Shown piece after piece: positions 34,122-42,287 of a DNA stretch of 64,000 bases (within the stretch, counting starts at the first letter, position 1; each line of letters starts with the position of its first letter). Source of the DNA: Advenella kashmirensis W13003 (GTDB lineage Bacteria; Pseudomonadota; Gammaproteobacteria; Burkholderiales; Burkholderiaceae_B); assembly GCF_000506985.1 (NCBI RefSeq), contig NZ_KI650982.1, forward strand, positions 62,001-126,000, given 5' to 3'. The position numbers were made by a program, and so were the translations under genes. The notes beneath the pieces were generated by a model. The model searched no databases and had not been told where the DNA came from. It saw only the letters and a list, made by a program, of their open reading frames with translations.

Positions 34122-35117
34122 TTACAGATCAAGTACCAGTAACTGGCTTTTCGCCCTGGATACGCACGCAGTCAAATATTCACTTTGCTCTTGCGCGTCC
34201 AGAATGTAATCCTGGTGATCGACTTCTCCTTCCAGATATCGGACTTTACATGTCCCGCATAAACCCGATACACAGGACGTTTCAAGCTGAATACCGGCTT
34301 CGGCCAGGGCGTCAATAAGACTTGTTTCTGCCGGCACGGTAATGGTCTGCCCTGTGCTGGCGATTCGGACACTGAAACTGCCATCGCCTGTCGAGCTCGA
34401 GTCAGCACGACTGCTGCCATTACTGTCGGCCACCGGTGCCTTGAAGTATTCACAATGCACGGCGCCGCCTGGCCAATTCTGAGTAGCGTTTGAACACGCG
34501 CTCATAAATCCGGGCGGGCCACAAAAATACACATGGGTTCCGTTTTCCGGCCTGCTCAGCAACGCTGCAATATTCAATCCCTGAGCCGGGTCTCCATTAT
34601 CGAAGTGAAAATGGATATTCTCACGCCCGCCAAAACTGTCCAGGAACGCAACGCAGGATTGATTTTTTGCACAGTAATGCAGTTCATACTCGGTTCCTGT
34701 CCTGTCGAGCTCGTGAATCATCGACTTCAAAGGTGTAATGCCGATTCCGCCGGCAAGAAGGATCGCTTTTCTGGCATCCGGCGCCAGCGCAAAGTGATTG
34801 CGCGGAACACTGACCTTGACGATATCCTGTACATGGACAGATTCATGCAGGGACTTTGACCCCCCCTGCCCGTCTTCCGACTTCAGTACGGCAATCACAT
34901 ACCGCTTTCGTTCTGACGGATCATTGCAAAGCGAATATTGCCGCACAAGCCCTGGCTGAATATGAATATCCAGATGGGCGCCGGCAGAAAACACCGGCAG
35001 GTCTTCGCCTTCGGGATGGACCAGCTCATATGAATTGATGCCGGCTGCCTCGTAGCGAATCTGCCTGACCAGCAGCGACAGCGTTGATGCCATCTGGTTA
35101 ACTGAATGGGTCTCCAT
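34122..35117 (-). CDS. Oxygenase reductase, phthalate dioxygenase reductase-type
   Basis: This electron-transfer flavoprotein feeds a Rieske oxygenase. Domain order is flavin-binding barrel (RQYSLCND), NAD-binding (ILLAGGIGITPLKSMIHEL) and a C-terminal plant-type 2Fe-2S domain (CVSGLCGTC, then a fourth Cys in LTACVSRA), which is the class IA order of phthalate dioxygenase reductase. I use the ATG at 35117; a start at 35093 is possible. It follows the Rieske gene after 77 bases on the same strand, so they form the two-component enzyme. The length (about 331) is normal. Confidence 0.93.
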   Translation of the reverse strand: METHSVNQMASTLSLLVRQIRYEAAGINSYELVHPEGEDLPVFSAGAHLDIHIQPGLVRQYSLCNDPSERKRYVIAVLKSEDGQGGSKSLHESVHVQDIVKVSVPRNHFALAPDARKAILLAGGIGITPLKSMIHELDRTGTEYELHYCAKNQSCVAFLDSFGGRENIHFHFDNGDPAQGLNIAALLSRPENGTHVYFCGPPGFMSACSNATQNWPGGAVHCEYFKAPVADSNGSSRADSSSTGDGSFSVRIASTGQTITVPAETSLIDALAEAGIQLETSCVSGLCGTCKVRYLEGEVDHQDYILDAQEQSEYLTACVSRAKSQLLVLDL

Positions 35118-35194
35118 CTTCACACCTTTTTACCATCATTAAACTGCGTTCGTACAGTGTTCCGGCGGACGCCATGCCACCGGAACATTCAGGC

Positions 35195-36754
35195 TTACTG
35201 ACCGCCGTAAGTTTGTTTTGCCGATTGCTCCAGCAACTCCATTTTCTCGCGCACGAAGTCTGCCCGATCGGCCCCTTTATGCTTGTCGCTTTCGGTCAGA
35301 ATGGCAACGATCTGTTTGGCAACGAAGCGTCGCTGCGCCACCTCATCCTCTACCGTGGCGGCTTCAGGCAAATCGAACACATTTCCCGAGCAATAGCTGT
35401 TGGGTGTCCCGGCAGACTCAAGCAGCCAGTCGCGGAACCCGTCAGGCGATGCCGCAGGATTTTTGCCCCGAATGGCATCACGCAGCATTTTCCTGAACAT
35501 ATACAGACCTGCGTCAAATTTTGTCGGATTTTCCAGCGCGTGGACCGCAATCGGACGCTGACTGATGATCGCCTCGTAATCGCCGGGCGCATACTGGCAT
35601 TCTTTGTAATTGGCGCGTTCCCGATGATTCGGCGGAATCGGCGGCATATCTTCCAGTTTATATTTGCCGAAGCGTTCAGGACGTCGCATGGCCACCTGCC
35701 CCTCCAGAAAATCAATGGTTTCATAGCCGACCATTCCTTTATCGCCCACGCCCCGCGTATCAATGCCCGGTCCCATGACACGCCATCCGATCATTTTTGC
35801 ATTTTCGTCATCGACCGGCACGGTCCAGCGAATAATATGAAAACGGCTGAACAGTTTCTTTTTCGACCCGTCTTCAGATGTGTAGGCGTGCAGGCTCAAA
35901 TTGGGCAGAACCTGATGCTGTACCCGAATGAAGAGGCGATCCTTGTCGACGCGCCGCGCGCCCGAGCAGGCCAGGCTACGCCCCTGATGCACAGGAATAA
36001 ACTGCATATCCGGCGGCACTTCCATGGAAGCGGCACCCACTTCATCAAATGTCGTTCCCTGATAGTGGCCATCGACCACGTTGCGGGCCGCATGCAAGGC
36101 CATCGTGTGGTAATTGTCCGCAGCGTTATCCTGAACCTGCAGCCAGTTGCAATGCTGGAAATTGCTGAAGGGCACCAATTCGTCACCTTCGGCTACCGTG
36201 AAGTTGCCTTCCCATTCGGGAAAAGGCGGCTCTTTTTCGGGCGGCCCCATATAGGCAAAAATCAGGCCATTGCGTTCAACCGCTTTATAGGCGCCCTGCT
36301 GGATCGAGCAGGCAAATTTTTCCGCTTCCTTTTCTTCGCCTTTCGGAAACGGCGCGTGCAGACAGGTGCCATCGACATCGAAGACCATGCCGTGATAGCA
36401 GCACATAATGCCATGTTCCTGGATGGCACCATATTCAAGCGACGCGCCCCGGTGCGCGCAGTGCGCATGCAGCAGGCCAATGCGACCGCTGCCATCTTTG
36501 AAGGCGACCAGTTCCTCTCCAAGTATCTTCAAAAAACGCGGGGTGTCTGTCAGCTCCATCGCCATGCAGACGGGATGCCAGAAACCACGCATATATTCGC
36601 CCATGGGCGTGCCCGGACCCACTTCTGTCAGTTCGGGATCATGCCCCGGGATCTTGTTGGTGTAGTAACCGCCATAAGGGATCAATTTCTTCGTGACGCC
36701 CCCCGATGTTCCGGTGCTTCTGCCCTGCTCGGCTTTATCCATTGGTTTGTTCAT
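35195..36754 (-). CDS. Rieske 2Fe-2S aromatic ring-hydroxylating oxygenase, large subunit
   Basis: The 519-residue protein has the Rieske ligands Cys99/His101 and Cys118/His121 (CAHRG and CCYHG). The mononuclear-iron His216/His221 lie in ADNYHTMALHAAR with a nearby Asp. At 519 residues it is longer than typical phthalate or vanillate oxygenases (about 350-460). With the adjacent reductase it should insert oxygen into, or demethylate, an aromatic acid. A GntR gene is divergent, and an MFS carrier and class II aldolase lie beyond; isophthalate- or phthalate-like substrates are an inference. The ATG is preceded by GAGGAAGACAGG. Confidence 0.93.
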   Translation of the reverse strand: MNKPMDKAEQGRSTGTSGGVTKKLIPYGGYYTNKIPGHDPELTEVGPGTPMGEYMRGFWHPVCMAMELTDTPRFLKILGEELVAFKDGSGRIGLLHAHCAHRGASLEYGAIQEHGIMCCYHGMVFDVDGTCLHAPFPKGEEKEAEKFACSIQQGAYKAVERNGLIFAYMGPPEKEPPFPEWEGNFTVAEGDELVPFSNFQHCNWLQVQDNAADNYHTMALHAARNVVDGHYQGTTFDEVGAASMEVPPDMQFIPVHQGRSLACSGARRVDKDRLFIRVQHQVLPNLSLHAYTSEDGSKKKLFSRFHIIRWTVPVDDENAKMIGWRVMGPGIDTRGVGDKGMVGYETIDFLEGQVAMRRPERFGKYKLEDMPPIPPNHRERANYKECQYAPGDYEAIISQRPIAVHALENPTKFDAGLYMFRKMLRDAIRGKNPAASPDGFRDWLLESAGTPNSYCSGNVFDLPEAATVEDEVAQRRFVAKQIVAILTESDKHKGADRADFVREKMELLEQSAKQTYGGQ

Positions 36755-36834
36755 GTCCTGTCTTCCTCGTGAAGTGTGGTAAATGCCACCCCCTTGCTTT
36801 GAGGGTGTGTTGAGAATTTAATGTATACTGAACT

Positions 36835-36849
36835 CTGTATACAAAGAAT
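36835..36849. promoter_or_regulatory. GntR operator candidate, copy 1
   Basis: CTGTATACAAAGAAT repeats the core TGTATACA and AGAAT tail seen again at 36900-36914. Both lie in the divergent promoter between the Rieske gene and the GntR gene. Confidence 0.6.
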
Positions 36850-36898
36850 AAAGCGTCACAATCTGCCTGTACATATGGGTAAACCCTTAAATTTGTAT

Positions 36899-36914
36899 TC
36901 TGTATACAGAGAAT
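36899..36914. promoter_or_regulatory. GntR operator candidate, copy 2
   Basis: The perfect 12-base palindrome TCTGTATACAGA is followed by GAAT. The spacing between the two copies is 65 bases. FCD-type GntR operators often read TGTATACA, so this pair probably binds the protein encoded at 37017. Confidence 0.65.
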
Positions 36915-37016
36915 GCTCTACAATTTGTAAAGGCCCTGTCACTGCCCTGCCGCTTTTACCCCTGGCCGCCCCGGTCTGGCCGGTAAGTGATTAACGAAAG
37001 GTATTGAAAATCCAGC

Positions 37017-37703
37017 ATGACTACAAAATTGATGAAAATCCAAACCCGTCCCGATTACGTCGAGGAAGTCTATAAAGCACTTCTTGACGCCATCAGCGAC
37101 GGCAGCCTGGCACCGGGCGCGCGTATCACGCAGGAAGAGATCGCTGAACAAATGGCGGTCTCCCGCTCCCCTGTCCTGCAGGCGTTACGCCTGCTCAAGA
37201 AAGACGGCTTCATTCAGGACGCGCCGGGACGCGGCATTCTTGTCTCGCCCCTGGATCCGGACTGGACGGGCAAACTGTATGAAATCCGGGGCGCACTCGA
37301 TATGCTGGCCGTGCGTCTTGCTGCCGAACGCAAGGAAACAATCGATCCTGAACTGATTATCAATGGCCGCCTGGCATCCCAAAGCGGCGTGGTCAAAGAT
37401 CTGATCGATACCGATATCGCCTTTCATACCGCAATCTATGAGGCTTCGGGCAACCCTCTTATCGCCGGCAGCGCGCTGGTCCACTGGAATCATCTCAGAC
37501 GTGTCATGGGTGCCGTACTGCAATCTTCCGCTCAGCGGCAATCCATCTGGGACGAACACGAGGCCATTGCCAATGCCATCGCGGCCGGAGACAGCAAACG
37601 GGCGGTTGAACTGACCGACTCTCACACCAGCCGCGCCCGGGTCAATCTGGTGAAACGGTTGAGCGAAGTACTGAAGCAGCAGGCTGATCACGAAACAGCG
37701 TAA
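37017..37703 (+). CDS. GntR-family regulator with FCD effector domain
   Basis: The 228-residue regulator has an N-terminal winged helix (ARITQEEIAEQMAVSRSPVLQALRLLKKDGFI) and an all-helical FCD domain (DLIDTDIAFHTAIYEASGN and, near the end, WDEHEAIANAIAAGD). These bind small carboxylates and usually repress aromatic-acid genes until ligand is present. It is divergent from the Rieske gene across a gap with two matching palindromic operators. No strong ribosome-binding site precedes the ATG. Confidence 0.93.
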   Translation: MTTKLMKIQTRPDYVEEVYKALLDAISDGSLAPGARITQEEIAEQMAVSRSPVLQALRLLKKDGFIQDAPGRGILVSPLDPDWTGKLYEIRGALDMLAVRLAAERKETIDPELIINGRLASQSGVVKDLIDTDIAFHTAIYEASGNPLIAGSALVHWNHLRRVMGAVLQSSAQRQSIWDEHEAIANAIAAGDSKRAVELTDSHTSRARVNLVKRLSEVLKQQADHETA

Positions 37704-37726
37704 ACAGCCTGCCTGCTATCAATGGA

Positions 37727-39100
37727 TCATGCTTCGGCCCCCAGCATTTTTGAACGCGCCGCCGCACTTTCCGTATCTGTGCCGGGCACAGATACCTTTT
37801 TAATGTTAACCATTCGTGCCGGCACGGCAAATACCAACGCACTCCCGATCAACATGCTGATTGCCAGGCCATAGACACCGCCACCGGTTGCACCTGTGTG
37901 CGTCTGAAACCAGCCGATCAGATACGGGCTGACCACACCTGAAATACTGCCCACAGAATTGGCCAGGGCGATACCCGCAGCGGCGGCCGCCCCGCCCAGA
38001 ATCGCCGGCGGCAACACCCAGAACTGCGAGATGGTTGTCATGACGCCCATGGTTCCGATGGTCAGAGCAACAATAGCGAACGCCGGATTATGAGCAAAAA
38101 TCACACTGGCGCACAGGCTCAGCGCACCGACAATGCCTGGAACGGCCAGATGCCATCGACGCTCTCCCTTAGCATCGGACCGCCTGCTGACGACGACCAT
38201 GGCAATGGTCGCTGCGGCATAGGGTACTGCGGTAAGCAGTCCGATATTAAGTGGATCGTTTATTCCCGTTGCCTTGATTAAAGACGGCAACCAAAAGCTC
38301 ACGCCATACAGCCCCATGGTGAAACAGAAATAAATGCCGCTCATCAGCCAGATTTTCGGGTCCAGCAATCCGTCTTTGACCGAATGCAATTGATGTCCCT
38401 GTTTGTCCGCATCCAGGTTCGACGAGATCACTTGTTTTTCGGCTGCGTTCAGCCACTTGGCATCCGAGACCCGGTCATCCAGATAAAAGAAAGCAACGAC
38501 ACCAATCAAAACAGTTGGAATGCCTTCCAGCACAAAGAGCCACTGCCAGCCGGATAAGCCATGCACACCGGCCATGCCATTCAGTATCCAGCCTGACAAG
38601 GGACCGCCAATGACCCCGGACATCGGTATACCGGTAAGAAACAACGCGGTCACTTTACTTCTGCGCGAAGAAGGAAACCAATAGGTCAGGTACAGCAAAA
38701 TCGCGGGAATAAAGCCCGCTTCGGCAACGCCCAGCAAAAATCGCAGAATGTAGAAACTGGTCGGCGTTGTGACGAACATCATACACGCCGACAAGGCGCC
38801 CCATGTCACCATGATCCGGGCGATCCAGCGTCTTGCCCCGACACGCAGCAGGACCAGATTGCTGGGTACTTCGAACAGCAAATAGCCGACAAAAAATATG
38901 CCCGCGCCCAGTCCATATATTTCTTCACTGAACGACAGATCATTCAGCATTTGCAGTTTTGCAAAACTGACGTTGATGCGATCCAGATACGCGCACATAT
39001 AGCACAAAAACAGAAAAGGCAATAACCGCCACATCACTTTTCGATATAACCCTGCCTCATTCGGAACAACACGTTGTCCCACAGCGTCTTCAGTCTGCAT
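37727..39100 (-). CDS. MFS transporter, anion:cation symporter family
   Basis: This 12-segment carrier of about 457 residues shows LPFLFLCYMCAYLDRINVSF (segment 1 with the D-R-x-N motif of the family) and LPPAILGGAAAAAGIALANS. The anion:cation symporter family includes phthalate, tartrate and hexuronate carriers, so import of an aromatic or organic acid is likely. The ATG at 39100 follows GGTGGAGACAATC. It is downstream of the class II aldolase gene (108-base gap), probably one transcript. Confidence 0.92.
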   Translation of the reverse strand: MQTEDAVGQRVVPNEAGLYRKVMWRLLPFLFLCYMCAYLDRINVSFAKLQMLNDLSFSEEIYGLGAGIFFVGYLLFEVPSNLVLLRVGARRWIARIMVTWGALSACMMFVTTPTSFYILRFLLGVAEAGFIPAILLYLTYWFPSSRRSKVTALFLTGIPMSGVIGGPLSGWILNGMAGVHGLSGWQWLFVLEGIPTVLIGVVAFFYLDDRVSDAKWLNAAEKQVISSNLDADKQGHQLHSVKDGLLDPKIWLMSGIYFCFTMGLYGVSFWLPSLIKATGINDPLNIGLLTAVPYAAATIAMVVVSRRSDAKGERRWHLAVPGIVGALSLCASVIFAHNPAFAIVALTIGTMGVMTTISQFWVLPPAILGGAAAAAGIALANSVGSISGVVSPYLIGWFQTHTGATGGGVYGLAISMLIGSALVFAVPARMVNIKKVSVPGTDTESAAARSKMLGAEA

Positions 39101-39208
39101 GATTGTCTCCACCACAAAATGGGTTTAAATGGTCGACCTGATTTTTCAGGTTCGATGTCCCTTGGCGTTTATCAGGCGCGCAAGGAACGACTCAACGTCA
39201 AAACATCT

Positions 39209-40048
39209 TCAATCAAACATATCCGGCTGCGTCGCGACCAACTGATCCCAGATCGTCTGGAAATGCAACCAGCCTATGTACTCGCTGCCTACATGTTCAC
39301 GACTGTAGCGAGCACGCTCAGGCGTGACCAGCCGGGGAGTTTGGCCTGTTGCTTCAATCATCAATTGCTGCTGGCAACAACGCTCCAGCGCAATGAACCA
39401 GAAGGCCGCGGCCTCGATGCTGTGCCGGCTGGCAGTGAGCAAACCATGGTTCTGATGAATTGCCGCTTTCACGCCGGCAAATGCATTGGCCACTTTATGG
39501 CCGGCCTTGACCTCCACGGCAACCTGACCTGCCTCATCCCCGATCACAACATGATCTTCAAAAAAGGCGGCTGCATCCTGGCTGATGGGAGCCAGCGGTT
39601 TTCCAAGCGCGGCAAACGCGGTACCGTAAACGGTATGGGCATGACACATGGCCACAATATCCTGATGCTGTTCGTGCACGGCTGCGTGCAATACAAAGCC
39701 TGCCCGATTGATCGCGTGGGTACCCTCAACGACCTTACCGGTGTGATCCGCCAGAATCAGGTTCGACACTTTTACCTGCGAAAAGTGAATCGCCATCGGG
39801 TTCGTCCAATACAGACCCGGATTTTCGGGATCGCGGATCGTGAGATGACCCGCGAACCCATAATCGTAGCCCTGCAGCGCGAATGCGCGACATGCCGCGA
39901 CCAGGCGCTCTTTCAGATGCTGGCGATGTGCAGACACGCTCGCAAACTGAGGCAGTTCCGGAAAGATCAATCCTTTTTGTTCCGGTTGGTAAATAGAGAC
40001 ACGACCTTCATCAAGTACGATGCCGGTTTTTTCAAGTACAGCTGCCAT
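39209..40048 (-). CDS. Class II aldolase/adducin-family decarboxylase-like protein
   Basis: The 279-residue protein has the metal-binding CHAHTVYG and HQNHGLL histidines of the class II aldolase fold, with FAGHLTIRDP at the phosphate-loop position. PhtC of Arthrobacter, a dihydroxyphthalate decarboxylase, is in this family, so with a Rieske oxygenase nearby a decarboxylase role is plausible. An aldolase is the alternative. The ATG is preceded by AGCAGGAGAAACCCCC. It is divergent from the GcvA-like LysR gene. Confidence 0.88.
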   Translation of the reverse strand: MAAVLEKTGIVLDEGRVSIYQPEQKGLIFPELPQFASVSAHRQHLKERLVAACRAFALQGYDYGFAGHLTIRDPENPGLYWTNPMAIHFSQVKVSNLILADHTGKVVEGTHAINRAGFVLHAAVHEQHQDIVAMCHAHTVYGTAFAALGKPLAPISQDAAAFFEDHVVIGDEAGQVAVEVKAGHKVANAFAGVKAAIHQNHGLLTASRHSIEAAAFWFIALERCCQQQLMIEATGQTPRLVTPERARYSREHVGSEYIGWLHFQTIWDQLVATQPDMFD

Positions 40049-40134
40049 GGGGGTTTCTCCTGCTGAGATAGTGAAATGGATGGTTGAACGCCCTCATCGT
40101 CCCACGCAGGCTGACCCTTGACAAACGATAGTTC

Positions 40135-40161
40135 TTCATGGAATCATGAATGTGATTCATG
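40135..40161. promoter_or_regulatory. Overlapping palindromes, LysR operator candidate
   Basis: TTCATG-N4-CATGAA (40135-40150) overlaps CATGAAT-GTG-ATTCATG (40145-40161). The second contains TGAA-N5-TTCA, a T-N11-A box. They lie between the divergent aldolase-MFS and LysR genes, close to the LysR start. Confidence 0.6.
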
Positions 40162-40174
40162 GATAACCAGAAAG

Positions 40175-41089
40175 ATGAGAAATATCCCCAACTTCGCCCT
40201 GCTGCGGGCATTCGAATCAGCCGCCCGGTTAAAAAGCTTTACGCTTGCCGCCCATGAGCTGCACCTGACCCAGTCCGCAATCAGTCATCAGGTTCGCAAA
40301 CTTGAAGATTATTTTGGCAGTGCCCTGTTCGTTCGCCAGAACCGCCGCGTGGAGTTAACACTGGAAGGCCAGCGATTGCTGGATAGCCTTTCGCGGATAT
40401 TTGATGTGATTGAAGCGGCCTGTGCCGAAGTCTCGCTTGCCCCCAAGGCGCAAGTGCTGGCTTTATATTGCGCACCCAGTCTCGCAGTCAAATGGCTCGG
40501 GCCGAAACTTCCCCAATTCATGAAAGCGCATCCTGATATCACAATCCGCCTGACAACCGGCGCCGGGCAGGTTGACCTGACCCGCATGCGAGAACTGGAT
40601 ATGTCGATCTGCTATGGCACGATGTCAGAACGAGCCGGTATCATTAATAAGCCGCTTGGCACAGAACGCAATGTGCCCTTCTGTTCCCCAAAGCTGATCA
40701 CGCCGGGTGTTGACCCCGGAAAACTGATCAAAGAACAGGTGTTGATCGACTCTCAATTGAATAATGTAACGTGGGCCCGTTGGTTCAAGTTGAATAATCT
40801 GCGTTTGCCCGCTCGCCCTCGCCCCTCTTTTGACCGGGCGGCGATGTCCGTCTCTGCAGCAACCGACGGCATGGGCATCGCACTGGAAAGCACACGCCTG
40901 GCCGAGCGTGAGCTGGAACGCGGCGATTTGGTTGAACTGGGAAAAGGCATGTTCAAAGAAATGGATGTGGTCACGCACACCGTTTCCTGGCGCGCCAACG
41001 AAAACCAGGTGGCGAAAATTCGTATTTTCAGGCAATGGTTGTATCAAGTGGCGAATGTCGAGCCAGACAGTATGAACGAGCGCAAATAG
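40175..41089 (+). CDS. LysR-family regulator, GcvA-like
   Basis: The protein has about 304 residues. It opens MRNIPNFALLRAFESAARLKSFTLAAHELHLTQSAISHQVRKLEDYFG, the typical GcvA-type start, so I chose ATG 40175 over the frame start at 40118. An effector domain follows. It is divergent from the class II aldolase-MFS operon, its probable target, with overlapping palindromes in the gap. Confidence 0.92.
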   Translation: MRNIPNFALLRAFESAARLKSFTLAAHELHLTQSAISHQVRKLEDYFGSALFVRQNRRVELTLEGQRLLDSLSRIFDVIEAACAEVSLAPKAQVLALYCAPSLAVKWLGPKLPQFMKAHPDITIRLTTGAGQVDLTRMRELDMSICYGTMSERAGIINKPLGTERNVPFCSPKLITPGVDPGKLIKEQVLIDSQLNNVTWARWFKLNNLRLPARPRPSFDRAAMSVSAATDGMGIALESTRLAERELERGDLVELGKGMFKEMDVVTHTVSWRANENQVAKIRIFRQWLYQVANVEPDSMNERK

Positions 41090-41128
41090 GCCAGCGCGCT
41101 GCGCAATAGTATCTGCATCCGTCACCGT

Positions 41129-41773
41129 CTAAGGAAACAGCACCCGCTCCTGCCCTTCTTCCCAGGGCACGTATTTTTCCATCACCTGTTCAAATAAATC
41201 AGATCCCTTCCACTCTTCGAGCCATCGCAGCACTTGCGGCCACGGTTGCGCCTGGAACCATGCAAGATCCGTGTGCGCATACTGGCGCACAAAAGGCAGG
41301 ATCGCCATATCTGCCAAAGCCGGATGGTCGCCGGAAAGACAGGGCCGGCACGCCAATTGCCGTTCGAGTTCCATCAGCCAGCCAGCCGCCTGATCACGAT
41401 GCATGAGACCATCCGGCAGATCGTAACGTTGTGGGTACTTATAACGATCAAGATGGTGTTTGAACACTTGCTCGCAGGTTTCGATGAGCGACAGCATATC
41501 AGGCAGTGAACTGTCTGTCGGTGCCAGCCATGCATGCGGGTCGTTCCGGCGCAATGCCCATAACATGATCTCCAGACTCTGTTCGATCACTTGCCCATCA
41601 GCCAGAATCAGGACCGGCACGGTCCCTTTGGGAGACGCAGCGAGCATGGGCGCCGGTTTACTGCGCAACACGATTTCACGCAGCTCACAGGTCGTGCCGC
41701 TGGCGGCAAGTGCAAGTCTGGCCCGCATGGCGTACGGGCAGCGTCGGAAGGAATACAGGATGGGATAAGACAT
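41129..41773 (-). CDS. Glutathione S-transferase-family protein
   Basis: The protein has about 214 residues. The thioredoxin-fold N-domain begins MSYPILYSFRRCPYAMRARLAL, with a Cys in the RRCPYA position as in Omega/YfcF-like classes, and a helical C-domain follows (WLMELERQL, ADMAILPFVRQYAH). I chose the ATG at 41773; the frame continues upstream without homology. It stands alone between a LysR gene and the SorAB-type genes. The substrate is unknown. Confidence 0.9.
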   Translation of the reverse strand: MSYPILYSFRRCPYAMRARLALAASGTTCELREIVLRSKPAPMLAASPKGTVPVLILADGQVIEQSLEIMLWALRRNDPHAWLAPTDSSLPDMLSLIETCEQVFKHHLDRYKYPQRYDLPDGLMHRDQAAGWLMELERQLACRPCLSGDHPALADMAILPFVRQYAHTDLAWFQAQPWPQVLRWLEEWKGSDLFEQVMEKYVPWEEGQERVLFP

Positions 41774-41871
41774 AAATGTGGCAAAGTAAAATGGCGATGC
41801 CCGTCGCACAAGCTTGCGGAGCACGCACCAATGACTCTATCACATCCGGCCATCACAGATGAACCGATGTC

Positions 41872-42276
41872 TTATTTTTTGACGCTGTCACCTTCCGCGG
41901 GGGTTTTGAGTTTGGCCATCGCCTTTTCATAATCGGCGTGTGCTGCGGCCCGATCCTGACCTCCGTATTCAACGCTCAGATACTCCACGACAGCCGGGAT
42001 CATCTCGTCTGTCACTGGCGCCTTGTAGACATCTTTCATTTTATGAATGGTGGCATTCCAGTAGGCGGGCGAAGACTTCGGAGGCTGCGACGATGCGTAT
42101 TGAGAGGAGTGACACATCAGGCAAAGCCCGCTGGCGATCTTGTAACCGGGCAGGTCGCTTTTCTTGTAGCCACCAGTCTCTTGCGGAAATTCGACGCCGG
42201 CCGCCATCGCTGCCACAGGCAGCAGCGTACAGCCGTAAACAACACAATGCAGCAATTGTTTATGCAGATATTTCAT
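41872..42276 (-). CDS. sorB: Monohaem c-type cytochrome, SorB-like subunit
   Basis: The 134-residue protein has a signal peptide (VVYGCTLLPVAAMAAG) and a haem site CLMCH. It follows the SorA-like gene after 11 bases on the same strand, the order of sulfite:cytochrome c oxidoreductase operons, so it should take electrons from the molybdenum subunit in the periplasm. The ATG at 42276 follows GAGCGGCCAA; the frame reaches 42444 without a good start. SorB is assigned by context more than by sequence. Confidence 0.8.
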   Translation of the reverse strand: MKYLHKQLLHCVVYGCTLLPVAAMAAGVEFPQETGGYKKSDLPGYKIASGLCLMCHSSQYASSQPPKSSPAYWNATIHKMKDVYKAPVTDEMIPAVVEYLSVEYGGQDRAAAHADYEKAMAKLKTPAEGDSVKK

Positions 42277-42287
42277 TTGGCCGCTCC

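Noticed and set aside
35174-36772. Long rightward frame opposite the Rieske gene
   Set aside because: The minus-strand frame carries Rieske and iron ligands; the plus frame is rich in His/Arg and has no recognisable motif.
39074-40066. Rightward frame opposite the class II aldolase gene
   Set aside because: The minus frame has the aldolase His motifs and a strong ribosome-binding site; the plus frame does not.
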